From Spirochaetaceae bacterium (GTDB lineage: Bacteria; Spirochaetota; Spirochaetia; B11-G9): a stretch of 64,000 nucleotides of DNA. The notes beneath the pieces are model-generated. The model did not search any database. It had not been told where the DNA came from and saw only the letters and a program-made list of their open reading frames with translations. Positions 51,140 through 59,293 of this stretch are shown here, in pieces; position 1 is the first letter of the stretch; every line of letters begins with the position of its first letter. The stretch covers positions 1-64,000 of the forward strand of contig WGCU01000034.1 of the NCBI GenBank assembly GCA_015493635.1, written 5' to 3'. The position numbers and the translations under genes were made by a program.

Positions 51140-52344
51140 TATTTCGACTCCACAAAATGCTTTTCCAGCGTTACATATTCCGGAATATCTCCGACAAGAG
51201 GACGCAAGTAACGGATACATTCATCTGTAACAAAGTTTCCTCTCTCATTGATATAGTTCTCCGGCATGGCTTTTGCCCGGACAGCTACACCGGAAAGAGC
51301 AGTACGGCCATACGCAATACGGTAAGGGTTATCTGAAACTCTATCGATGGTTACCATAGAGCCGCTTTCTCCGGTAAGAGCAAGACGGACAGCTTCTTTA
51401 CCGCAACCATACGCTTCCTCCACATCAAGAGGAACAGCCCTGTCAACAGCGCACATATTCAACGATTCGGTAATCTGAAATTCTCCCCGGGCTCCGGTTG
51501 CATCATGGAGGATGCGGTGTACATTCAAACCGACACTGGATCCTCCCATAGCGCCGAACTCCCGGTTGTTAAACGCGTCTTTTTCCTGTGCAGCGCTTAC
51601 GGGAGTACCATCCGGATACAGCAGCCCTTCACTGACAACAATGGAAACCCATCCGTATGTATTTATGCATTTTTCTGCATCTTCTAGAAACTGATCTTTA
51701 TGAAAAGATTTTTCGGGACAGTAAATGAGATGAGGGGCGTCGGAATCCTTCCTTTTAGCCAAAGCAGTGGCAGCTGCAAGCCAGCCTGCATCCCGGCCGA
51801 TCGTTTGATAAATAACAAATTTATCAACTTTCTGCATATCACGGGCAAGAACACCGGACTGGGCTACGCTGAGCATGTTATACCGTGCGGCAGAAGGAAA
51901 ACCCGGAGTATGATCCGTACCAAAGAGATCGTTATCCACCGTTTTGGGAATACCAATCCCCTTAAGATCATATCCCTTCTCCCTGCAGTATCTCTCTACC
52001 CGGTTTATGGTATCCATCGTATCATTGCCGCCAATAAGAAAAAAATACCGGATATTGTATTTTTCCAGTATCTTCAATATCACCGGCAGATCATCTTCGG
52101 TGAGCTTATGCCGCGAAGAACCAAGCGCTGAAGAAGGTGTATGACGCAGACCTGCCAAAACATCTGGTTTTTCCCTGCCCAGGTCTATCAACTGCTCATT
52201 CATAAAGCCCTCTATCCCGTAATTCATTCCGTAAACACTGTCTATCTCACGGGAAGAAAATACTCCGTCAATAACTCCTGCAAGAGAAGCATTGATCACT
52301 GAGGTTGGACCACCGGATTGTCCGATAACAGCATTATTATTCAC
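51139..52344 (-). CDS. 6-phosphofructokinase, pyrophosphate-dependent type
   Basis: A 401-residue PfkA/PFP-family enzyme. GQSGGPTSVINASLAGV starts the nucleotide/pyrophosphate loop. GGNDTMDTI has Asp instead of the second Gly of the ATP-type GGDGS, and IGIPKTVDNDL has Lys instead of the Gly of IPGTIDND. Both changes mark the pyrophosphate-using group. GTG start with GGAGAG upstream. First gene of the minus-strand operon with the deacetylase and isomerase; divergent from a ROK regulator. Confidence 0.9.
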   Translation of the reverse strand: MNNNAVIGQSGGPTSVINASLAGVIDGVFSSREIDSVYGMNYGIEGFMNEQLIDLGREKPDVLAGLRHTPSSALGSSRHKLTEDDLPVILKILEKYNIRYFFLIGGNDTMDTINRVERYCREKGYDLKGIGIPKTVDNDLFGTDHTPGFPSAARYNMLSVAQSGVLARDMQKVDKFVIYQTIGRDAGWLAAATALAKRKDSDAPHLIYCPEKSFHKDQFLEDAEKCINTYGWVSIVVSEGLLYPDGTPVSAAQEKDAFNNREFGAMGGSSVGLNVHRILHDATGARGEFQITESLNMCAVDRAVPLDVEEAYGCGKEAVRLALTGESGSMVTIDRVSDNPYRIAYGRTALSGVAVRAKAMPENYINERGNFVTDECIRYLRPLVGDIPEYVTLEKHFVESK

Positions 52345-52385
52345 TCCACTCTCCTCTATTCACTTAATTTCATATCTGTACGGCA

Positions 52386-52434
52386 AATTTAGCAATCTTC
52401 ATGTAAATTGTCAATTAAGACACCGTATTATAAT
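52386..52434. promoter_or_regulatory. Divergent promoters sharing overlapping -35 boxes (phosphofructokinase / ROK regulator)
   Basis: Minus: TTGACA at 52409-52414, 17 bases, TAAATT at 52386-52391. Plus: TTGTCA at 52408-52413, 15 bases, TATAAT at 52429-52434, with a leader of about 70 bases and GGGAGG before the ROK ATG. The same TTGTCAA heptamer is used at 11546-11552. Confidence 0.6.
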
Positions 52435-52508
52435 GGTTTTTTTATCATTTTTTCATATATCATTGCCAATTTTTTAAAGAAAGCATATGATAACAGAGGG
52501 AGGTCCTT

Positions 52509-53708
52509 ATGCTGAATAACTATGGAAACATACAGCGGGAACGGATGGCAGCTATTCTCAGAACGATCCTCAATGCGAAAACAATTACACGGAACGGACT
52601 ATCCGAGACACTGAATCTGAGCCCCTCATCCATTGTTAAATACATCAACAGCCTCATTGAACTTGGTCTTGTCCGGGAAAGCGGACTCCAGGAATCAACG
52701 GGAGGCAGGCGATCCACTTCTCTCGAGTTCGATCCGGAAGTAGGAGTGAATATTGCTTTAATTTTTAATATGTCAAGTATACAGGGGGCTCTCGTAAATC
52801 CGGCAGGGGAAATAATTACAGAACATGCTGTCCCGACATATAAAGGAATTCACAGGGAAAAGCTGCTCTCATCCCTGTACACTCTTATTGCCGATCTTAA
52901 AACGGAAGCAGACCATATAAAAAAACAGATTTTCGGCATCGGCCTGGGGATGGGAGACCATATCGACATGAAAACCGGTATATCCCATGAGTACCTTCTT
53001 GCCAGAGAATGGAGGGAAGTTCCCCTGAAGGCACTTATAGAAGAGAAATTCAAACTGCCCTTTTTTCTCATAAATGATATTGACGCAGGCGCTCTTGGTG
53101 AAAAATTTTACGGCAGGGGCGTACAGATTGAAAACTTTGTATGTATCTGGCTCTCGGAAACGGTCGGGATGGGAATGGTACTTAACAACAATCTGTACTA
53201 CGGAAAAAAGGGAATTGTAGGAGAAATTGGCCACACAAACGTCATTCCGGACGGAGATCTCTGTACATGCGGGAACAGAGGCTGCCTGGAGACTGTCGCT
53301 ACAGAGTCATACATACTAAAAAGATGCCGTGAGGGAATTGAAAACGGTGTTCATACCAAAATCACTGAGCTCTGTGAAAATGATCTGTCTAATCTAACCA
53401 TAGAGAATGTTATCGAAGCATCCCGCAGGGGAGACCGTTTTGCCAGAAACATATTTCTTGAAGTTTCCACGTATATTGGCGCCAAACTCACCGATATGGT
53501 GAACATCCTTAATCCCGAAGTCCTTATCCTCCGGGGAAGTATAATTGACAGGAACCCGTTTCTGTTTCAGAACATCAAAAGAATAATCAAAACTCATGCC
53601 CTGTCCATTATTGCCGATACGGTCAGGGTTGTATATGCCAACGATACCACGGATATCAGAATCCCGGGAGTGAGCAGTTACATCCTCATGAATTACTTCA
53701 GACAATAA
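52509..53708 (+). CDS. ROK-family transcriptional regulator
   Basis: A 399-residue NagC/XylR-type repressor. N-terminal winged helix (TILNAKTITRNGLSETLNLSPSSIVKYINSLIELGL in pieces, about residues 15-60) precedes a ROK sugar-binding domain with IGLGMGDHIDMKTG, LINDIDAGALGEKFYG, EIGHTNVIPDGDLCTCGNRGCLE (zinc CxCGxxGCxE and catalytic-site His). It probably senses a sugar or sugar phosphate and controls the divergent pfk-deacetylase-isomerase operon. GGGAGG before the ATG. Confidence 0.9.
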   Translation: MLNNYGNIQRERMAAILRTILNAKTITRNGLSETLNLSPSSIVKYINSLIELGLVRESGLQESTGGRRSTSLEFDPEVGVNIALIFNMSSIQGALVNPAGEIITEHAVPTYKGIHREKLLSSLYTLIADLKTEADHIKKQIFGIGLGMGDHIDMKTGISHEYLLAREWREVPLKALIEEKFKLPFFLINDIDAGALGEKFYGRGVQIENFVCIWLSETVGMGMVLNNNLYYGKKGIVGEIGHTNVIPDGDLCTCGNRGCLETVATESYILKRCREGIENGVHTKITELCENDLSNLTIENVIEASRRGDRFARNIFLEVSTYIGAKLTDMVNILNPEVLILRGSIIDRNPFLFQNIKRIIKTHALSIIADTVRVVYANDTTDIRIPGVSSYILMNYFRQ

Positions 53709-54381
53709 GCCCCTTCATTTTCCACCGTTTTGCTATATACAGAAAAGGGGTATCAAGAAGAGCAACGATCCATTTGAGCAGATACGTGGTAATAAGTATC
53801 TGAACCAGAACTCCCCATGGGAAAACACCCCAGAAAGCAATAAACGTAAAAATTACCGTATCAAGTAACTGACTGACCATGGTACTAAAATTATTCCTCA
53901 TCCAAAGGTACTTATTGGCAGAGAATTTCCGTTTCCAGAACTCATAAGCCCAGATATCATGCGTCTGTGAAACCCCATAGGCGGCAAGACTGCCAAGAGC
54001 TATCCGCGGCATGATACTGAAGATGGTTGATAGACTTTTTTGAGCAAAATCACTCTTGTCAGGAACAAAATAGAGAGCAAGATTCATAAGGATCGTCATC
54101 ATTATAAGGGAAAAAAATCCAATTCCCACAGCCCGGGACGCATCCCGTTTTCCATAATTTTCACTTAAAATATCGGTAACAAGAAAACTTGTTGCATAGA
54201 CAATGTTGCCGAGAGTGGCGGTTAACCCAAAAAGATGAATCGTCTTTGTAACCTGTATATTTGCTATCATCACTGCAAGCGGAACCCATACATAGAGTCC
54301 CGTTTTTCCCCACAACCGGTAACTTAACAAAATAGCAGCGAAATTAAGAATAAGCATCAATGCCCAGAGCAGTTCATTCAT
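53698..54381 (-). CDS. Queuosine-precursor transporter (YhhQ/VUT family)
   Basis: A 227-residue membrane protein with six or seven hydrophobic segments. FGLTATLGNIVYATSFLVTDILSENYGKRDASRAVGIGFFSL in pieces and FWKRKFSANKYLWMRNNFSTMVSQLLDTVIFTFIAFWG in pieces match YhhQ/QPTR (DUF165), which imports queuine or preQ0/preQ1. Overlaps the ROK gene end by 11 bases and the upstream gene by four. Confidence 0.92.
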   Translation of the reverse strand: MNELLWALMLILNFAAILLSYRLWGKTGLYVWVPLAVMIANIQVTKTIHLFGLTATLGNIVYATSFLVTDILSENYGKRDASRAVGIGFFSLIMMTILMNLALYFVPDKSDFAQKSLSTIFSIMPRIALGSLAAYGVSQTHDIWAYEFWKRKFSANKYLWMRNNFSTMVSQLLDTVIFTFIAFWGVFPWGVLVQILITTYLLKWIVALLDTPFLYIAKRWKMKGLIV

Positions 54382-55184
54382 CTCTCTTTCCCCTGTAGTT
54401 TTTCCAAATTCTCATTTATCCGTTCAAGCCTTTTTGAAAGGCTCTGTATACTTCGTTCAATCCGCTGCTTTTCTCTCTGCAGCGTATCGACAGGATTATC
54501 CTCTTTTCTTCCTGAATCTGCTATAAACTCTGTTTTAATGGCGTCAGGACTTTTGCCTTCAAGAAAATCCATCTCGGCTTTCCGGCGGTCATCCGTATTC
54601 CGGATCCTCAGGAGGGTCTGCATGTTTGGGAAACCAACTTCAGGATTTATCCCTTCATTATAGATCCTGATCAGCTTTTTAGCCTCATTTCTGCCGAATC
54701 CGAGCTCCCTGTCCGTATAATCATCGAAACTCATATCATATTTCTTACACAGCTGAAAGGCTTTAAGCAGCAGTTTACCGAAATTTCTCATGAGCTCGCC
54801 GTTTTTTATGAGATAGTTTTCTTTTAATTCCCTTGTCAGATTCTGAAACTCTGCAATTGACCTGAATTTATTGTTGTACAGCCCTTTTTTTTCAGCTATC
54901 TCTAGAAGATGATGAAGGGTTGACCAGAACTCTTTGGTGTGAGCTCTTCTCGAAACGGGAACTGCTGAGGTCGTTATATGAACATGATGAGCAAACTCAT
55001 GGATTGCTGTATAGATAAGAGCATTCTCATCATCAGTATTTCTATTGTGAATAATAATCTGACGGATGTCAGGTTTATACAAACCGTCAACCCGCAAGCT
55101 CTTTTTCCCTGAAAAAATAAGGTCAAACTCCTCCACATCACTCTTTATTTCGAGGAGAAGGTTTTTTACCTGTTCCTGATTCAC
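54378..55184 (-). CDS. HExxH-motif protein of unknown function
   Basis: A 268-residue cytoplasmic protein. TAIHEFAHHVHIT carries a zincin HExxH near residue 66, followed by SRRAHTKEFWSTLHHLLEIAEKKGLY, a SprT/WSS1-like arrangement. The C-terminus is a charged coiled coil (LQREKQRIERSIQSLSKRLE). The combination of a peptidase-like core and a coiled-coil tail is unfamiliar to me. Between a lipoprotein gene (six bases upstream) and the queuosine transporter (four-base overlap). Confidence 0.75.
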   Translation of the reverse strand: MNQEQVKNLLLEIKSDVEEFDLIFSGKKSLRVDGLYKPDIRQIIIHNRNTDDENALIYTAIHEFAHHVHITTSAVPVSRRAHTKEFWSTLHHLLEIAEKKGLYNNKFRSIAEFQNLTRELKENYLIKNGELMRNFGKLLLKAFQLCKKYDMSFDDYTDRELGFGRNEAKKLIRIYNEGINPEVGFPNMQTLLRIRNTDDRRKAEMDFLEGKSPDAIKTEFIADSGRKEDNPVDTLQREKQRIERSIQSLSKRLERINENLEKLQGKER

Positions 55185-55190
55185 GTTATC

Positions 55191-56576
55191 TTAATTCAGG
55201 GAAAGGGCTTTCATGATCTCCTGAACGTAGGTATCATCTTTGCTCAGAGCTTTCATAAGTTTGTCAGCAGCACGTTTATGGGCCTGATCCGGAGTTATCC
55301 CTCCATCCTTAACCGGTTTACTCTCGTAGCTGTACATGGTTTTTCCATTTTTGATAAGGGAAACAACCGCATAGACTTGAGCCATGGAGGGCGCATCTTT
55401 CAGCACTTTCGGGAAGTCAGTAATAACAAACTCAAATTTTATTTCAGGATCAATATTTTTCCGCCGGGAATCGACTTTAAAGGGAAGATTCTTTCGGGAA
55501 AAGAGCGAAGTTACCCCGCCCTGTATACCCGGAACAGACATTCCTTCAGGAAGAACAACATCGAGACCAAGGGTTATCCCCTGCAGATCAACAATCATCT
55601 CTTTTTCCGGTATAATGAGGGATTTAAACGTATCATCTATACCAATTGCATTCCTGTCAGGAAGAATTCGAAGATGGTTCTTGCCCATTGCAAGTGCTGT
55701 ATATTTCAATTCACCTGCGTACGTTCCCTCCGGATCAGTGACGCCAGTAAAAATTTGTTTTTCATCTCCGGAAGGACCGGAAGCATTTATAATCTCGAAA
55801 GGAACACTTCCTACCCTGGAGGAAACGGTCGACTGCATCGTTACGGTAAACTTCATACTCTTTCCCACAGAAAGATCACTGGAGACAGGATGTACCTTGA
55901 TGGAGAGAGAATCAAGGTGTTGTTTCAGAAAGGAGTCAATAATATCAATCAACGCCCCCTTCTCACCGTAGAAGACAGTTTTAAGCATCCCCGGATAGGG
56001 AGATTCAAGGATGAGTTTCCGTGCTTTAACCAGCTGCTGAACTCTTGTAATAAACGGTCTGTCGTAATCATCAAGAACAGGAGCAAGAAAATCTGTTATC
56101 CGGCTGATAAGCTGAGCCATCTCCTCTTTTTGGGTTTTTTCCCACAGGGCTTTTGACAGCCGCATATATACCCACGCTCCTGCTGTTTTCGAGGAATAGG
56201 TATCTACCGTTTCAACACCGGTAAGGCTCTGTTCAACCTCCGCGGAAACTCTGTCTTCAGCGTATGAAACCGATGCACCACTGGAACTGTCTTTTGTAAC
56301 AACATTTACTTCTTCATGAATCTTGGTTGAAATTGCGGCTGCAATATTCGCACGGGCACGTTCTTCGGCAGTTTTAAGGTCTTCAGCCTCATTCCCCGTA
56401 TTGGAAGAACCTATCCCTACGTAAAAGCCTGCTTCAGAAGGAAACTTTTTTGTCCAGAGGGGACGCAGAGGATCCTGCATAGTTTTCTCTGGAACTTTGT
56501 CCACGATAGTAACTGTTGTTGCGCATGACATAAAAACGGCAGCAATTACTACAAGAATAACACCTATTTTCCTCAT
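55191..56576 (-). CDS. LPP20-family lipoprotein, long form
   Basis: A 461-residue lipoprotein (IGVILVVIAAVFMSC, Cys about residue 18). Residues about 35-165 have the LPP20/FlgP fold: GFYVGIGSSNTGNEAEDLKTAEERARANIAAAISTKIHEEV in pieces and TAGAWVYMRLSKALWE. The rest contains Ig-like beta repeats (MKFTVTMQSTVSSRVG) and a C-terminal LpoB-like alpha/beta part. Third of three related lipoproteins in a row on the minus strand. Confidence 0.82.
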   Translation of the reverse strand: MRKIGVILVVIAAVFMSCATTVTIVDKVPEKTMQDPLRPLWTKKFPSEAGFYVGIGSSNTGNEAEDLKTAEERARANIAAAISTKIHEEVNVVTKDSSSGASVSYAEDRVSAEVEQSLTGVETVDTYSSKTAGAWVYMRLSKALWEKTQKEEMAQLISRITDFLAPVLDDYDRPFITRVQQLVKARKLILESPYPGMLKTVFYGEKGALIDIIDSFLKQHLDSLSIKVHPVSSDLSVGKSMKFTVTMQSTVSSRVGSVPFEIINASGPSGDEKQIFTGVTDPEGTYAGELKYTALAMGKNHLRILPDRNAIGIDDTFKSLIIPEKEMIVDLQGITLGLDVVLPEGMSVPGIQGGVTSLFSRKNLPFKVDSRRKNIDPEIKFEFVITDFPKVLKDAPSMAQVYAVVSLIKNGKTMYSYESKPVKDGGITPDQAHKRAADKLMKALSKDDTYVQEIMKALSLN

Positions 56577-56588
56577 CTCTTTTCTCCT

Positions 56589-57470
56589 TTAATTCCCTAT
56601 TCCCTGTTTGCAGACAGCAAGCGTAAAAAAGGTATTCCCATGATCTTCCGACCATCTTCCCAGAACATAGAACCCCTTCAAAATAGTTGAACTCACTTCG
56701 TAATGTGTCTGAGCATACGCCGTGCTGTTCTCGACCTCAACATCTGTCCTTTTTGATTTCACATTGATGGATATCTGGCGTGATAAATTTGCGAGAGCCT
56801 GATCATCAGCCTTTTTTAAAGAACTGGTAAGATACCGGCTTCTTTGTACAACACCGACACTAACAAGATATCCCGGTATCGATGGAACGTTAATAATCCA
56901 TTCAGGACTTGTACCGTTCTTTACCGACCATGAAAAATCTACCGGTACTGAAATATCAGGATCTTCAGCAAGGATGTAGGTCCCTTCCGCATCGCGAAAA
57001 TGTTTCAGTACCTTTATTTTGGATAATTCCTTGTCAGCAACGTTTTTATCAAATCCCGATTTTACTGATTCCAGATAGCCGAAATCCTTTCCGGTGGATT
57101 CGACCGCCTGTTTTGTCTCAACCTTTGCAGCATAAAAAAGCGCTATCTGCCTGGCTGCATCTTTAACACAGTACAGGATTTCCTCCTTCCTGAATTCCCT
57201 TCGGGGTGTACTGGCAAAGACAACAAGCTTACCGTCCTGCGGCACAGTATTCCACAGATACCTGTACTGTGGATCTGTAAATTTTATAATTCCCGATATT
57301 TCAACAGGATTCGGATAAGTACTCTTCAGAGTATGAGTATCAGAGTGATCAGTTGGAGCAAAACTTTGGGCAGCAATCTCCGAATGATCTGTCTCTGTTG
57401 TTTTGCAGGAGACAACAAGAATTACTATAAGAATACTGAAGAAGAACATACGCTGAACGGTTCTGTCCAT
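56589..57470 (-). CDS. LPP20-like lipoprotein
   Basis: A 293-residue lipoprotein (MFFFSILIVILVVSC). The C-terminal part, PEWIINVPSIPGYLVSVGVVQRSRYLTSSLKKADDQALANLSRQISINVKSK in pieces, has the LPP20 helix-strand order. The middle (YRYLWNTVPQDGKLVVFASTPR) is another alpha/beta repeat of the same kind. Partner of its two neighbours by position. Function unknown; LPP20 proteins of other bacteria are surface or flagellar-outer-membrane lipoproteins. Confidence 0.8.
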   Translation of the reverse strand: MDRTVQRMFFFSILIVILVVSCKTTETDHSEIAAQSFAPTDHSDTHTLKSTYPNPVEISGIIKFTDPQYRYLWNTVPQDGKLVVFASTPRREFRKEEILYCVKDAARQIALFYAAKVETKQAVESTGKDFGYLESVKSGFDKNVADKELSKIKVLKHFRDAEGTYILAEDPDISVPVDFSWSVKNGTSPEWIINVPSIPGYLVSVGVVQRSRYLTSSLKKADDQALANLSRQISINVKSKRTDVEVENSTAYAQTHYEVSSTILKGFYVLGRWSEDHGNTFFTLAVCKQGIGN

Positions 57471-57518
57471 ACTTTTAAGTCTACCAGCCTTTTACATATT
57501 TTGCCAGAGTAAAATTTA

Positions 57519-57546
57519 TTAAGGACGGCACAAGAGCCGTCCTTAA
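57519..57546 (-). terminator. Hairpin downstream of the first LPP20 gene
   Basis: Perfect 11-bp stem TTAAGGACGGC / GCCGTCCTTAA with a six-base loop. On the minus strand AATAAATTTT follows, a modest T-tract. Probably a partial terminator giving more of the short upstream lipoprotein than of the two downstream ones. Confidence 0.65.
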
Positions 57547-57568
57547 TCTGTGAAAACCCGGACAATCT

Positions 57569-58159
57569 TTATTTTTGAGGTACAGACTGTGTCGGGTTAT
57601 TCTTTAACTGATAGTCAAGTTTTTGAAGTGCCTGATCCGCTTTAAAGTTAGCAAACGCAGCATCTTCGTTCCGTTCAAACTTCTTGGCTGTATCATCAAA
57701 TGATTTAATAAGTGAATCCTTACTGTAAACCATAAGAACCCATACACCGCCGTCTTTAACGGGAACACGGCTTTTTACAATTGCCCCACTTAAGGTCGTA
57801 TCTGTTATCTGACGAGTTATTGTCTCAGCAAATTTAATTGTCTGGGTATTCTTATCAACGCCGGCTTCCTGAGCATAGGAAGTAACCGCAGCCTGAATGG
57901 TTGTTTTTATCTGATTGGCAATATCTGCCCGTGCGTTTGTTTCAGCTACCTTAATTGACATTGACATCGTCGACTGTTTTGCATAACCAACACCGTAAAT
58001 AGCATCGGTTGCCATAGGCGGATTCAATACAAAATCAGGTAAATCCGAATTATTTTTAGGTGCAGGGGCGGGGGCTGCTGCCGGAGCAGGTTTGGAAGCA
58101 CAGGAAACGACAAACATTCCCACAACGAGAACCATTAAGAAAATGGCCAATTTTTTCAT
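57569..58159 (-). CDS. LPP20-family lipoprotein, short form
   Basis: A 196-residue lipoprotein (KKLAIFLMVLVVGMFVVSC, Cys about residue 20) with an Ala-Pro-rich linker (APAAAPAPAPKN), then the LPP20 domain: DFVLNPPMATDAIYGVGYAKQ and KVAETNARADIANQIKTTIQAAV. Start at ATG 58159; GAGGAG lies five or six bases upstream, and the GTG at 58165 is too close to it. First gene of the lipoprotein operon. Confidence 0.85.
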   Translation of the reverse strand: MKKLAIFLMVLVVGMFVVSCASKPAPAAAPAPAPKNNSDLPDFVLNPPMATDAIYGVGYAKQSTMSMSIKVAETNARADIANQIKTTIQAAVTSYAQEAGVDKNTQTIKFAETITRQITDTTLSGAIVKSRVPVKDGGVWVLMVYSKDSLIKSFDDTAKKFERNEDAAFANFKADQALQKLDYQLKNNPTQSVPQK

Positions 58160-58192
58160 TTTCACTCTCCTCTTTTTTTTTATCTCTTTTTT

Positions 58193-58267
58193 AGCATATC
58201 CCCTGGCAGACCATTTATCAATAATTTTTTGACCCTTTTTTGACTTTTTTTTATTTTGTGTTATATT
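58193..58267. promoter_or_regulatory. Divergent promoters (LPP20 lipoprotein / small HMA-like gene)
   Basis: Minus: TTGATA at 58216-58221, 17 bases, TATGCT at 58193-58198, followed by a leader with GAGGAG. Plus: TTGACT at 58240-58245, 16 bases, TATATT at 58262-58267, six bases before ATG 58274, leaderless type. Confidence 0.6.
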
Positions 58268-58273
58268 TCCTGT

Positions 58274-58507
58274 ATGGGTAAACTAAAAACGCATACGTAC
58301 ATCGTAGACAAATTGACTGAAGAATCAGGAGAAAAGATAAAGAAAGCACTCCGTTCCGTGGATGTTATTAAAAGCATTACCATTCGGCCGGAAGAAGGAA
58401 CAGTAGAGATCATTTCCGAGAAAGATCTTGAAACCGAATTGAAGATAGCATGTGATATTGCGGGGGCAGTATTCCGTGTAAAAGTGAAAAAAGGACTTTT
58501 TTCATGA
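58274..58507 (+). CDS. Small HMA-fold-like protein without metal-binding Cys pair
   Basis: 77 residues with the strand-helix-strand-strand-helix-strand order of heavy-metal-associated domains: HTYIVDKLTEESGEKIKKAL, DVIKSITIRPEEGTVEII and LETELKIACDIAGAVFRVKV. The CxxC loop is replaced by KLTEE, so metal transfer of the usual kind is unlikely. Start at ATG 58274, the first Met after the promoter; the frame upstream to 58256 crosses the -10 box. Confidence 0.7.
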   Translation: MGKLKTHTYIVDKLTEESGEKIKKALRSVDVIKSITIRPEEGTVEIISEKDLETELKIACDIAGAVFRVKVKKGLFS

Positions 58508-58514
58508 ACCTCTC

Positions 58515-59177
58515 TTAGTGTTGAAGATTTTCCAAATATTCCTGCAGCACCCCATATCCCTTAATTGAATCAGTCTTATCAATAACAACGGTTAGTTCTG
58601 TCAGGGTGGAAACAATCTCAAAAAGATTTATATTTTCCCATGCCAGACGGCGGATTACCTGAAATACAATACCAGGCGTATGGAGGAAATCTCCTGCAAA
58701 TATAAGGGTTAGAGAAACAAGCCCCTTCTGCTTATTGTAGATTGTTTCCTCCTGTAAAAACTCCTCTATTTTTTCCCGGTATTTTTCACTCACTGAAATA
58801 CTGATTTCATTGTTTCCAACGGTAACATTAAGAAAATCTCCCCGCTCGATACTTACGAGGGCATAGAGTTCCTTTAACTTCATGAGGAGAACAGGCGATT
58901 TCCGGACATTAAAATCACAGATATTTGTTTTCATAATAATTTCTCCCGATACCCTGTTGTTGCTGTTCACAGCAAGATGCTGCTGTATTTCCTCTCCAAA
59001 GCGGCGAAGAGCCATAACAATTGCGGCATCTCTAACCTCTTTTCCAAGACGTCTCTCGATCTCCGGCCTTAACTCCTCCGCCAGATTTCCGAGGCTTAAA
59101 ATTCCTCTCCCTAAAGCATCCAGAAGAAACGGTTTACTTTCCAGCACCACTCTTACTTCACTACTTATCGAACTCAT
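58515..59177 (-). CDS. ACT-domain-like protein of unknown function
   Basis: A 220-residue cytoplasmic protein. A helical N-terminus (LRPEIERRLGKEVRDAAIVMALRRF, winged-helix-like) is followed by two ACT-like repeats; the last, GDFLHTPGIVFQVIRRLAWENINLFEIVSTLTELTVVID in pieces, has the typical PG-x-helix-NI pattern of amino-acid sensors. Divergent from the lysine operon, so a regulator of it is possible but untested. GAGGAAAATAG before the ATG. Confidence 0.8.
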   Translation of the reverse strand: MSSISSEVRVVLESKPFLLDALGRGILSLGNLAEELRPEIERRLGKEVRDAAIVMALRRFGEEIQQHLAVNSNNRVSGEIIMKTNICDFNVRKSPVLLMKLKELYALVSIERGDFLNVTVGNNEISISVSEKYREKIEEFLQEETIYNKQKGLVSLTLIFAGDFLHTPGIVFQVIRRLAWENINLFEIVSTLTELTVVIDKTDSIKGYGVLQEYLENLQH

Positions 59178-59193
59178 CTATTTTCCTCTATTC

Positions 59194-59222
59194 TTGTTTA
59201 TATAAAAACTTTTTGTTATAAT
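59194..59222 (+). promoter_or_regulatory. Promoter of the dapB-dapA-dapL-lysA operon
   Basis: TTGTTT at 59194-59199, 17 bases, perfect TATAAT at 59217-59222. The leader of about 65 bases carries a CTATACTATACTATATT repeat (about 59252-59268) and GAAGGAGG before the dapB ATG. It is too short for a lysine riboswitch. Confidence 0.7.
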
Positions 59223-59293
59223 ATAGACACCTAGTAATAATACTGCTATACTATACTATATTCTGATATTTTGTAAACAGTGAAGGAGGAAAA

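Noticed and set aside
55278-56156. A 292-codon plus-strand frame opposite the long LPP20 lipoprotein gene
   Set aside because: Low-complexity Arg/Ser/Phe composition typical of a shadow frame; the minus-strand gene has a lipobox and a known domain.
59223-59293. Lysine riboswitch ahead of dapB
   Set aside because: The leader is only about 65 bases and lacks the long conserved junctions of the lysine riboswitch; only a short CTATA repeat is present.
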